DNA of 64,000 nt. It comes from Sacculina carcini. Its lineage: Eukaryota; Arthropoda; Thecostraca; Sacculinidae. This document shows, piece by piece, positions 1 through 11,223 of the stretch. Position 1 is the first letter of the stretch, and each line of letters begins with the position of its first letter. The stretch is from NCBI GenBank assembly GCA_916048095.2, contig OU696571.1, forward strand, positions 8,740,001 through 8,804,000, given 5' to 3'. Made by a program: the position numbers and the translations under genes. A model generated the notes under the pieces. It was not told the DNA's origin, searched no databases, and saw only the letters and a list, made by a program, of their open reading frames with translations.

Positions 1-612
1 TAGTCGAATCACTGCTTGTTTCCTCGGGATGGTCAACTGGAAGTTAGTGAAAAAATATGTGTGTTCATCGTTCATCATGTGTGTTTGTGTGTGTGTGTGT
101 GTGTGCGTGTTTTGAACGTACATTAATATTTAAACTAATATTTTGACTCTGTGTGTTGGAAATGTCAGAAATAATTTACAAATATGGCGTTATCGACACG
201 TTCTCTTTCAATAATTAATCTTTTGAAATAATAATCATCATATATTTGCCAAACCCAACATAACACAAACATTCACTCACAAAATACCTGATAATTTGCA
301 ATGTAGGATGGCTGGGCATAAGAAGCCTGGAGGCTTGTACTGCCCTTTTTCAAAATACAATATACATTAACATATATAACATATACAACTAATAATAAAA
401 ATGAAAGCTTTTTCATCATGCCACACAGTTAAGATAATCTCTTGAAAGAGACGAGATCGAGACGCCTAAGGAATTATTCGAATCACAAAGATACAAAGAT
501 ATTACCAGTTGGAAGTCAGCGTAAAATATGTGTGATCAATACAATGCTGAAATCAAATATATGTGTTTTCTAGAATGTCCCTAAATTGTGAGATATATAT
601 ACATGAATATAT
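1..612. other. AT-rich non-coding DNA, no gene seen
   Basis: No reading frame here resembles a known protein. It holds a short (GT)n run near 77-105 and, at about 297-362, a scrap resembling a CR1-like 3' terminus (annotated separately). Otherwise it is AT-rich sequence with no recognisable structure. Confidence 0.6.
297..362 (-). repeat. CR1-like 3'-terminal relic
   Basis: Read on the - strand it contains GTACAAGCCTCCAGGCTTCT followed by TATGCCCAGCC, close to the block at about 13793-13835 that ends the CR1-like element annotated there. I take it as a 5'-truncated copy that kept only the 3' end. No coding part remains. Confidence 0.45.
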
Positions 613-677
613 AAATGACCAGGGAGATTCACATCCTCTGCAATATCTGAGAACGTTGTGAATCTCCCTGGTCATTT
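613..677. repeat. Perfect 21-bp inverted repeat (hairpin)
   Basis: Positions 613-633 are the exact reverse complement of 657-677, with a 23-nt spacer. The transcript of either strand would fold into a 21-bp stem without mismatch, about the size of a microRNA precursor or a minimal palindromic insertion. No open frame surrounds it. Confidence 0.85.
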
Positions 678-948
678 TTGTTTTGTCCCATGTTTCTATA
701 ACTCACTTCCTTCTCATATCATTGTATTATACCTCTTTCCTCCGCTTTCGCTTCATCTCTGTGCACATACTTATTCTCTAAATATTTTTAGCCCCGCATT
801 GTCTTACACCCTATGCAAAAAAAATTAGTCGCTCAATGTGCACACTCATCTTTTGCTTTCACGCATTTTTGTACCATATAATCCTTTTTTATCTCCGATC
901 TCTACCTGATTATCTTTTTACCGAAAGTTGTGTTCATTTCTTATTTCT

Positions 949-950
<2 letters not shown>

Positions 951-1042
<92 letters not shown>

Positions 1043-1050
1043 TGTGTGTG
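951..1050. repeat. (TG)n microsatellite
   Basis: About 50 dinucleotide units, interrupted once by an extra G near 1039. The apparent cysteine/valine ORF across it is an artefact of the repeat. Confidence 0.97.
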
Positions 1051-1459
1051 TACAATTTGGTGTGTCGCTCGTGTAAACAACTTGATACGTCACCTTGATT
1101 TAATTTGACTGTTCGTGAATACTTATATCACAACTCGTCAGAGGCGACGATAATATCGAAAACTTGCAGCACACCTCAGCAAGCTTTGATTAAATACATA
1201 TGTATTGATAATTTCGCTCTTACAGTCTATGTTTATCTTTCTTTGTATAAACACCATGAACTGTGTTTTTCCTGCTACACTAATGCCCAATTATAACTAT
1301 CGCTATGTTGGTGGTAGTTCGTCAGATAGCAAATACATATTAAGCGAATCGTACAAAGAGTACACATCGTTTGACGTGTGTCTTTCAGACACTCTACAAG
1401 AGGGTGTTTCTGTGCCTGATACATGGTCGGCTGAACTGGAAATTGTGTATGAGACACTC

Positions 1460-1614
1460 GGTGGAGGTTGGGTTAGGTTAGTTCGGGTTAGGTTAGGTAT
1501 AGATTAGAGAAAATAAAGAATACAGAAATAAAGAAGAAGAAAAAAAAATAAAAAAATAAAAAAAAGAGAAAAATAGTTAGTTTAGGTCGGGTTAGGTTAG
1601 ATTAGGTTAAGTGT
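1460..1614. repeat. Interspersed GGTTAGG-type tracts
   Basis: Two clusters (about 1463-1500 and 1578-1612) contain GGTTAGGTTAG and similar runs separated by an A-rich segment. The arthropod telomere unit is TTAGG, and short internal tracts of it are common in arthropod genomes. The tracts are too short and irregular to be telomeric. Confidence 0.5.
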
Positions 1615-1628
1615 GACGTAAGAGGGGT

Positions 1629-1636
1629 TGACGTCA
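1629..1636. promoter_or_regulatory. CRE-like palindrome TGACGTCA
   Basis: An exact TGACGTCA octamer lies in a short GACGT-rich block (1629-1665) just upstream of the PHD-finger ORF. Such CREB/ATF sites can act in promoters. Its use here is inference; the block may simply be part of the 5' leader of the retrotransposon. Confidence 0.3.
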
Positions 1637-1700
1637 GAGTGGTTGACGTTAGAGGGGCGTCGACGTCATAGGGAGGATGGGCGGGGGATAATGTAAACAA

Positions 1701-2213
1701 ATGTGTCAAAGTGTTACTACTATGCCAACTGTGCTTCCTGAAGGAAATTGCTCTTTCTGCAAAACGGCCAGTGGCGATGCGATTCGCTGTGTGAAATGCT
1801 CACTCTGCTCTGACTGTGCTCACTGTCAGTGTGCGTCACTGCAAGGTGTCAAGCTTGACGCCATCATTTACATCAACTGGATATGCTCACCTTGTATTGG
1901 TCGGGCCAGGCTGACAATTGAAATCGCCACCAAAGCTGGTGGATTCGGCGCTCGTCTCGACGGTGTCGAAGCCAAGATCGACAAGCTGGTTGTTTCACAG
2001 CACACATCTCCAATTTCTCCGTCCTCGCAATCGTCTCCGTCACCCCACAACTATGCTGTGGTTGTGAAATCGAGTAACGCGTCTCCTGTGGTTGCTGACA
2101 CAGTAGCTCCGGCTCTGTATGATGTTCCGGTTGCAAGACCGGCCAAATGCCAGTGGAGGCATTATTCTCCGCTGCAACGCTCCTGTTGCTGCTGAACGTG
2201 CTGCTGACTGAAC
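1701..2213 (+). pseudogene. PHD-finger ORF1 of an L2/CR1-like LINE, truncated
   Basis: The N-terminal part of an ORF1 protein. A PHD-type zinc finger is visible (CSFC, CVKC, HCQC, WICSPC), followed by a Ser/Pro-rich linker and a stretch ending ALYDVP that matches the same part of the ORF1 at 11224-12331. The frame shifts near 2150: GGIILRC in the next frame continues the match to about 2213. There homology stops and a Gypsy-like element begins on the other strand. PHD fingers in ORF1 of CR1/L2-group elements are known. The zinc knuckles expected further on and any ORF2 are missing, so this is a dead fragment. The start may be the ATG at 1701 or the one at 1722. Confidence 0.7.
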
Positions 2214-3429
2214 TTTATTCTTTGATCGCCCTCCAGCGTTGACTTCACCCACCTCATAACAGTCACAGAATCAGTCATAATTTCAATCTTCTTCATTTTC
2301 CACTTCAAAGCAAGATTTAAGCCCTTTAGTAACGCATCCAGCTCAGCTAAGTTAATATGTTGACAATCGTCACCCTTTCGGAGCCATGCGGAATCTCCCA
2401 CTCTGTAGTCTCCGATTTCTAACACAACACCCACAGCCAAGCTGCTCGCATCGCACCATAAACGACCTTCACTGGTGGACGAAACGGAAAATTTTCCCTT
2501 CACTGGATCGTCTGTTTCAATCCTATTAAGCGATTCTTTCAACATGTTCACAACCGTACTTCCAATTTCATCATCCCATGTGCAACCCTCACATGCTCTC
2601 TTAATAAAACTGCAAGCCACTCTGGCCCACCCATACACAGGATAGTGGCCAACGATCTTCCCACAAATCGCAAATAACTCCCGTCGACTCAAATAATAAT
2701 TCACATTAGCAACTTGAGGAAGCTTGTTGCCTCTACCGAACCAAAGCTCTCCTTTATCGTTATTTTTCAGCGCTAACCCCAATACGCCACCACCATTCAG
2801 CTCTTCTGGTGGTTTCGCCACCGGCCCAAACGAAGAAAGATGTTCGACCTCACTCTCAGCTGAAATAACGTTCTCATCTACGATGACATCATCAATATAG
2901 CAGTCTGTAGCCTCCTTCAACCTTTCGTCCCGTTCTAACACCTTCTTCACAATCTTGGTCATTATTTTTGGCGCACTTGATAGACCGAAGCCAAGTCTTG
3001 TAAGGTAATACACAACTCCTCGAAACATCACGCGCTGGTATGACCATAAACTCTCATCTACTCTCACTTGTAAATATGCTGACTGGAGATCAACATCTTG
3101 AGATTATCAGACATTCGTCGCCAATGTCGGAGAGTTTCGGGACAAACTGCAGCGTCAGCACCAGAATTGCTCTCTACCGATTTGTTGAGTTGACGAAAAT
3201 CTATTACTGGTCTCACTTTGTCTTTATTTTCGTTAACGACGGCCATCAATGGAATTATCCCTTTTCTGTCACGCTGATTCTCACATATTTTCAACCAGCC
3301 TTTCTCAATCCATGAACATATTTCATTTTCCATTCTCGCTGTCACCTGTTCCGATCTAGCGGTATCATTGTAGGCAATCTGATTCTTAGTCACATCAGCT
3401 TTATTGTTCTTCCAATACCACTTGACCAC
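2214..3429 (-). pseudogene. Reverse transcriptase and RNase H of LTR element, frameshifted
   Basis: Two frames meet near 3065. The first holds RT motifs 1-2 (GWLKICEN, VRPVIDFRQLNKSV). The second holds VMFRGVVYYLTRLGFGLSSAP and the YIDD catalytic box. An RNase H region follows with LWCDASSLAVG (Asp), NLAELDALLKGL (Glu) and IMTDSVTV (Asp). The match stops after RWVKSTLEGDQ at the junction with the oppositely oriented LINE ORF1. Order and motifs fit a Ty3/Gypsy-type Pol. No integrase follows. Confidence 0.8.
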
Positions 3430-3504
3430 CCATGAAATCCCATCAAATTCAGGAGAAAAATTGCTGTAGTATATCTTAATGCGACCTCGTGAATGACTTG
3501 CCGG

Positions 3505-4080
3505 TCATAATATTTTCTTCTCTCCCTTAGCACACTGCACAGCCTTATGAATGTTTCTTGATCGTGTTTGAAGAAGTGATGAATCATTATTCATCACTTC
3601 TTCAAACACGATCTCCTCATTTCTCCATCTAAATCCCCCAGCAGCCCTGACAAAATCCATACCGGCAATCATATCCAAACCAGGAATTAATCTACCCATA
3701 ACGGTGCACTCTAGTTCAACGTTCCTTCCTCGAATGCCCAACGAAATTCTTGTGCTTCCTAGAGTAGTCACCATTTTCCCGTCAACGCCATATAACACTT
3801 CTGCTCTCACATGATACTTTGGTACAACCCAACACCCAACGACCGAATTTGTGCACCCAGTATCCAATGATACTCGAACTGGCTTTCTATTTACTGCACC
3901 AACAAGTATAGGTAGCGTCTTTATAGATGACTCGGAGGAACTTCCGGCGCAGAAACTCCTCCACTGACGTTTCCCGGAGCATTGGGACACATCCTGGCCA
4001 TATGACCTTCTTTCTGACATAACCAGCAACTGATATTCGTTTTCAGCCTGCATAATCTCATCATGTGTGGTCCACCACAT
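3505..4080 (-). pseudogene. Aspartic protease region of LTR element Pol
   Basis: The retropepsin signature is visible as VSLDTGCTNSVV with catalytic Asp-Thr-Gly, and a second hydrophobic strand ends IAGMDFV. The first 40 codons overlap gag in another frame, including zinc-knuckle DNA, so the true protease probably starts near codon 50. It should cleave the Gag-Pol polyprotein. The frame closes at 3505, whereas RT resumes in another frame at 3429, so the polyprotein is broken between them. Confidence 0.75.
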
Positions 4081-4649
4081 CGGAAACAGCGCACGGACTG
4101 ACTCGGGTTTTTTCGTTGTCTGTTTGCTTTACTGCCAGAGGCCACAGTTGCAGTTGAAGGACCATGCAGCTCTGCCATAAGACTGCGAGCTCGTTGTAAT
4201 ACATCAGACAATGGCAAACATTCAATTCTTGTCATAGCACGCAGCTCACGCGATATAACTGCCGGTAAACCGCTCATAAAGGCCCTCAGCATCAATACTT
4301 CTGATTCGATGCCAGCAAGTCGTGCCAGACGGCGAAGATCCGTTAGATACACGTCGACCGGCTCATCTTTCCATACCCGCATTTTCAGCTCTTCATATGC
4401 TTGGAAGCTGTTTATGGCAAATGCTGACAACAAAGCCGCCTCGGTCTGTTCACGGTTTCTCTTTCCAGCATCGCCCAATTCCGAATAAACAGCATATGCG
4501 GGACCCTCGAGAAATAGAGTAATTATTTTCTCAACATCATCGATGCCTTTCAAGTCGGCCACCAGCTTGATTTTTCCTAGCCATTGTGCGACGTCACCAG
4601 TTCCGTCAAAACACTGCACCACATCACCGAGCTTTATGTTGCCGCTCAT
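3921..4649 (-). pseudogene. Gag-like capsid and zinc-knuckle protein of LTR element
   Basis: A 242-codon frame whose N-terminal half has the retrotransposon Gag pattern (FDGTGDVAQWLGKIKLVADL, later VDVYLTDLRRLARLAG). Two C-terminal zinc knuckles follow: a degenerate CFRCGGPHMMRLC and a canonical CWLCQKEGHMARMC. It would package element RNA in a cytoplasmic particle. It is open from ATG to stop and overlaps the protease frame by 160 bases, which would suit a programmed frameshift or may result from mutation. Codon frame and motifs are clear; function in this broken copy is not expected. Confidence 0.8.
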
Positions 4650-4829
4650 AGCCGAAATAGCTTGAAATCCTTTTGTTCAGTTTTCGCTATATTTAATATA
4701 AAAATACACAATGGATAACGACAAATATCTCCTAATACATCAAATTACAGCGACAATCATTCCATACTCCACACTCCACTCTCTTACTTAAGCCAACTAA
4801 GCTTGCTCATCTCGCGACATTGTTGATTG

Positions 4830-4849
4830 CTGGTTGCTATGGCAACCAG
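4830..4849. repeat. 20-bp palindrome containing an RFX X-box
   Basis: CTGGTTGCTATGGCAACCAG reads almost identically on both strands (central TATG spacer). Its core GTTGCTATGGCAAC matches the RFX-factor X-box consensus. It lies in the leader region of the LTR element. Regulatory use is inference. Confidence 0.4.
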
Positions 4850-4871
4850 CATACACGCAGCAAATCCATAC

Positions 4872-5020
4872 CTACAAATGAAACGAATATGAACGCACAA
4901 ACAATTGGAAGCGATTAATTGAACAGTTAACAATACAAGAAATAGTAAATCCACTGAACTCAGGAATTAGACGCACGTCCATGCTGGTCCCTTGTTCATC
5001 ACCGTGCACCGACATGGCCG
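4872..5020 (-). other. Second gag N-terminus upstream of the Gypsy-like gag
   Basis: Read on the - strand, the bases before the ATG at about 5016 (CAAGCTATTTCGGC) repeat those before the gag ATG at 4649. The frame opens MSVHGDEQGTS and reaches RLIPEFSG, a common start of this Gag type, then loses similarity. It looks like the first few dozen codons of a related element lying just upstream. Whether it is a partial tandem copy or a spliced leader is unclear. Confidence 0.4.
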
Positions 5021-5169
5021 AAATAGCTTGTAGTTGTATTGCAGAACAGATGATGATCGATGAAATATATATATAACACAATCATACAATATCAATCCGA
5101 GTAAATACACGCAACACTCATTATGCACACCGCCGTACACCGTCACTCAACGCTTCCGCGCACCGTTCA

Positions 5170-5460
5170 CACTCACATCGTGAAGGCTCGATCTAGACTC
5201 CTCCATGAGAATCAACGCTTTACCGAACCCCCTTTACACTGCCCATAGTTCCCCCAGTTATATCGTCACCAAGACAGTACAGTATGCATGCACGCGCACG
5301 CACACACGCACTCATGCAAACCCACACATACACATAACTACACACACACATAGACGGCGTCTGCCAACGCGACCAGTGCTCCGCGTGCACACAGACACAC
5401 ATAGATACAAACGTTGAATGGCATGTAAGGAAGCGCTCAATTTATCGAACAACTCACGCA
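5170..5460. repeat. CA-rich dispersed repeat, copy 1
   Basis: The order of blocks here (TTACACTGCCCATAGTTCCC, CAGTTATATCGTCACCAA, a (CA)n-rich stretch, then CCAGTGCTCCGCGTGCACAC) recurs at 43010-43210 and, inverted, at 47140-47300. It contains no credible ORF and looks like part of a non-autonomous repeat with an internal microsatellite. Confidence 0.5.
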
Positions 5461-5739
5461 TCGCTCGCTCTGGCGCCTCGGATCAACAATATGAAATTAC
5501 ATTAGATTCAATCAGAAAACCTCTCCCGGAAGTCAGGTTGAAACATCCATTTTGCCGTGAAATTGCGATCGTGTAGCGTTTTAAATTATTCTTCAATCTT
5601 AATTGAAGTCAGCATGAAAAGGATGCAGTTTTCACGCAGATTTAGAAAAATGTATCAACATTCATGCGATACTTTTTCCGCTCAAATTAGCTGAAAATGC
5701 GGTGATTTGATTAATTTTATTTTATTGAATTAAATTCGG

Positions 5740-6333
5740 GTCATCGTACGCCAACAAATAATATATTAATACTATCTTTAATAAAATAGGCGTAATAAAT
5801 AATATGTATTTAATTTAGTATTATACCTCGTGTAATATGCCTCTGCGCGCACAGACTTGCAAAAAAATATACAGGTATTTCAGAAAAAATACAATATAAT
5901 ACGTATTTTCAAATAGACGTGAAAATCTGCATTCACCGCAATTTCATACTAGCATTCATTATAATTCCGACACACCGTAGTGTTCATGTAATGTGTGCGC
6001 AATGCTCATACTTTCTCCTGTCAGTCCTGATTCTATTATCCGTGTGGACCCGGGTCCAAGAATCGGAGCCGTGTGGACTCGGATCCGTGCGGATCCGGGT
6101 CCGAGAATCGGAGCCGTGTGGACACGGATTGGTGTGGGCCCGGTTCCAGAGCCGGTTCCGAGTCTCGGACCCGGCTCCAATACTTACGTAACAGAATCGT
6201 CAGAACCGGTTCCTGCCCAGCTCTACTGGTTACACATCAGACTCGATTCCAGACTCGATTCTGACGATTCGCCTGTCGATGAAAATCGATTCTGACGATT
6301 CTCAGAAATCCGATTCTTGCCCAGCCCTATTAG
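5740..6333. repeat. hAT-like non-autonomous repeat, copy 1
   Basis: From TACGCCAACAAATAATATAT onward this matches 44565-45155, including the block CCTCTGCGCGCACAGAC and a GC-rich tandem segment (about 6039-6160). The right part ends GAATCGTCAGAACCGGTTCC then TGCCCAGCTCTA, and again at 6318-6333 with CTTGCCCAGCCCTA. Reversed, TAGGGCTGGGCAAG resembles the CAGGGxTGGGCAA terminal repeats of many hAT elements. No transposase is present. The left end is not delimited. Confidence 0.5.
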
Positions 6334-7150
6334 ACGTATGGCAATGACGACGTAAGCCAGTGTCTGCGCAAAATGGTCGAATTCGGCGGAAGCGCGTAAC
6401 AACAACAACATCTTACCCTACGCACGGGTTTTGATTGGTGAGGCCGTTTGCCATTATTTTACGTTTGTAGGCGTTGCTACATGGTGAAAAGTTTTTTTTA
6501 ATGCTAATCGCTCAAACGTATGCCCTAAATGATCTAGCGTTTGTGAGAAATAGTAATAAGCATGAATATTGGGCTAGTCCGACTAAAGGTATTGTTCATT
6601 GAGAACAAACCGGTGGTTTTTGGGTTTTGTTTCCAAAAACAGTTTTTTAAAAGCCCTGCTCCTGCCACCCATTCCTTTTAATATATACTCCTATATACCT
6701 CCTTTGTGAAGTGAATTATGGCTAATTCGGTTGAGCGTTTTTTTAACCCAATGTGTTCTTTCGCTAAGATATGTTAATTCATTCATGTATTGCTTGATAT
6801 AGCGCTCTTGAACATAAGCGCGAAAAAAGTCACAATAAACAATGCGGAAATACACCATATATGCTAGTGAGACGAAAGGCAGGAATACAAACCATCAGAA
6901 CAATACAAGTTACAACACCAACAAAGATACCAACAACAACAACAACAAATGTACAATATAATAAATACAATACACATTAACATTAACATCAATACCAAAA
7001 CTGCATAAGATGGGATATACATACATATAAATAGTGCAAATGCGAAAAACCTCATAAATCAACATTATGCCGGCAACGGGAAATCGTTTTAATTAAATAC
7101 ACGGTATGGACGTTCAGCACAGCCCACATACAACATACAGTGAACAGAGA
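6334..7150. other. Non-coding stretch, no gene seen
   Basis: AT-rich DNA with a (CAA)n run near 6925-6945 and a (TAACAT)-like run near 6978-6995. No frame resembles a protein and no repeat family was recognised. Confidence 0.55.
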
Positions 7151-7188
7151 AGCAATACAGTTCAGTTCAGTTCAGTGTATTTGTTATA

Positions 7189-7209
7189 GCGCCTGTCATA
7201 CACGGGCGC
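7189..7209 (-). repeat. 3'-terminal hairpin of L2-like family
   Basis: GCGCCTGTCATACACGGGCGC folds with a GCGCC/GGCGC stem extended by TGT/ACA around a small bulge. The same stem, with a changed loop, ends the L2 copies at 49160 and 58012. In L2/CR1-group elements a 3' stem-loop before the short tail is recognised by the element's own RT; that role here is by analogy. Confidence 0.6.
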
Positions 7210-7447
7210 GCAGCAGCTAAACAGTATTTACAAGCGGACAAAGCTAAAACAGTTATTACGGAAACAATAAAAAGAACACATGAATGAATAAATATTTCAC
7301 GATTCAAATAACACAATGAACACATTTACACAATGAGAAGAACACATTGAAGGGTGATTGAAGAACACAATAACAGAGTACAATAAACATAATTAGACTA
7401 AAACATAGGTAAACACAAGCATACATGCATTCGCGCCCACACACATA

Positions 7448-10260
7448 TCAGAGAGAGGCAAAAGGAGTCAAGGAATGAGTCACGGGATCAAAGGAAATTT
7501 CGACAAGATGTTCACGTAGATAAGAGGTAAAAGATCGATACGTGAGCGAGGAGGTGATATGAGAGGGGAGCGAGTTATATAATCGAGGACCGTAGAACGA
7601 GAACGATTTAGAAGACCAGGCAGATTCATTGAGGGCGCGAGGACAGCATAGAGGAGCAGAATGACGGGAAGTGGGATTAGAAGAGGGAGAGAGCAGATCA
7701 GAAAGATATAAAGGTTGATTAGGAGCATGTAAGAGTTTGAATATTATGCAGCAGATTTTGAAGTGAATGCGCGATTTAATAGGAAGCCAACGGAATTGAA
7801 ACAGAAAAGGAGAAGTATGGCGACAGAAGATAGGATGCAAAACAAATCGACAGGACTGATTCATTACGCGCTGAAGAATTTTTAAAGAATAATTAGGACA
7901 GCTGAAGTGGAGTGAGCTGCAGTAGTCGAGTCTGGAAAAGATAAGAGAATGAATAAGCTTGATTGCAGAGGGCTGATCGAGACAGGGACGGATGGGATAG
8001 AGCGAGCGAAGAATCAAGCGACAAGTGCGAGCAGTAGAAAGGATATTGGTTGAGAAGGAAAGGGAAGAGTAAAAAATAACACCGAGATTTTTAACAGTCA
8101 CTGAAAGAGACAAGGGGAGGAAAGGAGGAGCAATACGAGGAGCATGAAGAGCGATAAATTCAGATTTAGAAGTGTTCAAGAGGAGGCGACGTGAGGAGGT
8201 CCAGTTCGAGATAGCAGAAAGTACGTCAGACAAGATATAATGATGCGAGAGAGAGCAAGGGAGATATAATTGGATATCGTCTGCATAAATATGGAAAGGA
8301 ATGGAGTAGCGCCTAAGGATGGGACAGAGAGAAGACATGTAGACATTGAAAAGGAGAGGACCAAGAATAGAGCCTTGAGGAACACCGGACTTAAGAGGGA
8401 GCACAGTAGAAACGGAGGAATTGAACTTAACAGAAAAAGTGCGACCATGCAAGTAAGAACGAAGTAGTGAGAGAGCGGAATGCGACACACCGAGATGGAG
8501 GAGGTCATCGATGAGAATAGAATGATCAACCAAGTCAAAGGCAGAGCTCATATCAAGTAGAACTAGAAGAACAGAATGACGATAAGAGAAGGAGGAAAAA
8601 ATACCTTGGGAGACAGAAATGAGAACGGATTCAGTAGAATGACCAGGGCGGAAACCGGATTGGTGAGAATCAAGAAGAACTAGAAGAACAGAATGACGAT
8701 AAGAGAAGGAGGAAAGAATACCTTGGGAGACAGGAATGATAACGGATTCAGTAGAATGACCAGGGCGGAAACCGGATTGGTGAGAATCAATGGCTATGAT
8801 TTGGTGAGATTCAATGTTGTTAATACTGCAATGCAATATTAAGCATTGCAGACATAAGGGGATAACTGAGAGAAAATTGCAGATTCGAGGAGTTTGGAGG
8901 AAAAGCTGAGGAGGGAGATAGGACGATAGTTACTACATAAGGAAGGATCGAGAGAAGGTTTTTTGAGGATAGGATGTACATGGGCGTGCTTGTCGGCAAG
9001 AAAATCACCGTGCAAGAAAGAGGAGTTGACTAAGTGAAGTAGGTAAGGAATCAAGGAGTTGAAGGATGGAACAATAACTCAGAAATTAATGGGATCAGCA
9101 GGAGAGGAAACGAATTTACATGTGGACAGAAGAGAAAGGAAGTCGGAGAGGACCAGTTGAGGAAAAGACGAGAGCTGGCAGTGGGATGTAGTACGAGAGA
9201 GAGGGACATTCACGAGAGGGATTTTAGATTGCGCGGATTCAATTTTTTTCACGAAGTAGAAAGAGAGTTCGTCAGCAGTGAGAGAAGAAAGAGAGAAGAA
9301 AGCTTAAGACAGCTTAGAGAAGAGAGCTTAAGACAAGTAAGAGAGGGACAGCTCCAAGGAGAAACACGAGGACGGTGAGAGCGGAACGAGAGAGAAAAAA
9401 TGAGGTTATTGATATCAGACAAAGTGGAGTATAAGAAGGGATAAATTGAAGACGGAGGGAGTGAGTGAAGAACATGCAAAGGGAAATGGTTAGATAGAAG
9501 ATTGTGAAACGTAAGAGGATTAAAATTCCTGAAATTTCTGAAAATAGTGAATGCTGGTGGAGGATTAGAGGATTTATACGCCGGCAATGACGTAAGGATA
9601 AGACTGTGGTCAGAGAAGAGAGGATCAGGAGGAAGAACAATGACTTCGGATGGCGGTACATCGGAAGAAAGAACTGGAGAAGGGAAAAGGACTAGATCAA
9701 GAGAATGACCCGATGTGTGAGTGGGAGAGGAAACAGGGGAGAATAGACCATGAGAATCAAGAATAGAAATGAAAATCGATGCGAAGGTGGAGCGAGAGGG
9801 ACAGTCAACCCAAAAGTTAAAGTCACCAAGGATAATGAAACGGCTGGAGAAAGAAAAAACTATAGCGTCAAGGAGCGAGGAAAATTCAGAGAGGAAAAGA
9901 GGAGTAGACCGTGGGTGATTATGCCGGTAGATAACGAGAATACATAATTTATGAGAGGAGCGACTTGATGACATACAGAGTGGAAGAAATTCGAAAGAAG
10001 AAGGAGGAGGAATGGGATCAGATAAGAGAGATATTTGAAGAGATTTGGAAAAGATGCAGCCCACTCCACCACCAGAGAATTTAGAATCAGAACGAGATTT
10101 GTGAAGGAAAGAAAAGTTAGAAGGAAGGTTAGCCATTAAAGATGGAATATCAGACTCAAATAGCCAGGTTTCGGCTAGGCAGAGTATTGAAGGGACATGA
10201 AAGCAGAGAAGGTGGTTAAGGTAGGTGAATTTGTTTCGACAAGATCTTATGTTAAGGAAA
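7448..10260 (-). pseudogene. L2-like ORF2: endonuclease and reverse transcriptase, broken
   Basis: The endonuclease begins near 10240 (LNIRSCRNKFTYLNHLL, AETWL) and shows SGGGVGCIF, FIILGDFNFWVD and FSDHSLIL. The RT half shows KKPSLDP, NYRPISLLS, GFRPGHSTES, VLLDMSSAFDLVDH, GVPQGSILGPLLFN and HIYADDIQLY, so all catalytic residues of RT are present. An in-frame stop lies near 9077 and frameshifts near 9250 and 8840. From 8836 to 7448 the frame is open for 462 codons even though it carries a 117-bp tandem duplication. Length from start to stop is about 935 codons, normal for the group. Confidence 0.85.
8560..8793 (-). repeat. 117-bp in-frame tandem duplication inside RT
   Basis: Two copies (8560-8676 and 8677-8793) differ at only a few positions. 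Each encodes 39 residues from SHQSGFRPGHSTES to LLVLLD, i.e. the strand up to the first catalytic Asp. The length is a multiple of three, so the frame is kept, but the polymerase fold should be disrupted. Confidence 0.9.
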
Positions 10261-10471
10261 CCGATAGAAAAAGATGAAGAAGAGCATGAAGCAGCAGCAG
10301 GTTGAAGATCAGGTGAGGAGTTGGAAGAATGGTGAAAGGAAGGCGAGGGGGCAGAGGAACGGGACGGCGGTGCGGATGGAAGGGAAGGTAGTCAGGCGGA
10401 CGATTGAAGCGAGGACGATGAAGAAGGAAGAGAGGAAGGTGGAGAGGAGTGTAACAATGTTTATATTTCAT

Positions 10472-11220
10472 GCGGTGTTGTATATAACTTGTATTTTTAT
10501 ATCTTTATTTAGTAATCGTTGTTTGTTTTGTGCATTGTGTATTGTATGTTGTGCATTGAAAGTGACATAGGATAGGATAGAAGTTAGGACAGGAAGTGAA
10601 GCGTAAACACATGCATCACTGTCAACACAGTGGGTTACAATACAGAACACAGCATTGGTTGCACACACGTAGACACACACACATACACTGTAAGACATTA
10701 AGAGAAAACCAGAGAAGCACGGGAACACGCATATATCACCCACACCAGTGTGTAAAGCTATGTGCGTGTGCCGGGCGTGTTGCATTGTGGTGACCTTGTG
10801 GTTCGTAACTAATGAGGTCGTGTTTAACTTGGAGCTGCAGAATGAAGTAGGCGGCGCTAGCTAGCACTATATAAGCACAGTGTTTTCACCATTCGGGATG
10901 GATATAGGAATAGAAGAGCAGCGGCAGCGGGAGGAGATAGGAATAGAAGAGCAGCGGCAGTATGGATATAGGAATAGGAGAACAAGAGAACAGATAGGAA
11001 GACAGACAGGAGAGACAGACTAGCAGATACAGGCAGAACAGATAGGATAGAACATTGAATATAACGTTAGGACGATAGAGTTAAGAACTGCAACCTTCAA
11101 TATCACGACGAAATACATTGTTTCAACAAAACTACTGTTTGAAATCGGACATCAAGCGTTATCGCGGCGCACAACGTTAAGAGGCCTGCTTCACTAGAAT
11201 TATCATCACTGAAGACAACA
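10472..11220. other. Gap between L2 ORF1 and ORF2; possible solo LTR or leader
   Basis: No protein is recognisable. A + strand TATA-like CTATATAAGCACAG sits at about 10866, followed by purine-rich AGCAGCGGCAG repeats and a TTAAGAACTGCAACC block near 11082. This promoter-then-leader layout could be a solo LTR on the + strand, but no TG...CA ends with matching duplications could be set. It may instead be element-internal spacer. Confidence 0.3.
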
Positions 11221-11223
11221 ATG

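Larger units (their letters stand above)
678..1700. other. Non-coding stretch with simple repeats
   Basis: No supportable gene. It contains a 100-bp TG microsatellite, A-rich runs near 1510-1575 and short GGTTAGG-type tracts. The last 80 bases, rich in GACGT motifs, probably belong to the 5' leader of the retrotransposon ORF1 that follows. Confidence 0.6.
2214..5100 (-). mobile_element. Decayed Gypsy-like LTR retrotransposon, internal part
   Basis: Reading leftward, the order is gag, aspartic protease, reverse transcriptase, RNase H, as in Ty3/Gypsy-type elements. Frameshifts separate the protease and RT frames and split the RT. The copy ends inside RNase H at about 2214, so the integrase and 3' LTR are absent. 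No convincing 5' LTR can be delimited in 4650-5170. The left edge is a blunt junction with an oppositely oriented LINE ORF1 and may reflect deletion or rearrangement. Confidence 0.8.

Noticed and set aside
836..1108. 90-residue cysteine/valine ORF
   Set aside because: It is the translation of a (TG)n microsatellite.
1460..1614. Telomere or subtelomere
   Set aside because: The GGTTAGG tracts are a few units long and interrupted; no array.
2214..4649. Endogenous retrovirus with env
   Set aside because: Gag, protease, RT and RNase H are found but no envelope frame, and the copy stops within RNase H. An LTR retrotransposon relic is the simpler call.
5919..6295. Overlapping ORFs on both strands with repeated GSGSR-like peptides
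   Set aside because: Artefacts of the GC-rich tandem units of the hAT-like repeat; the same happens at 44792-45172.
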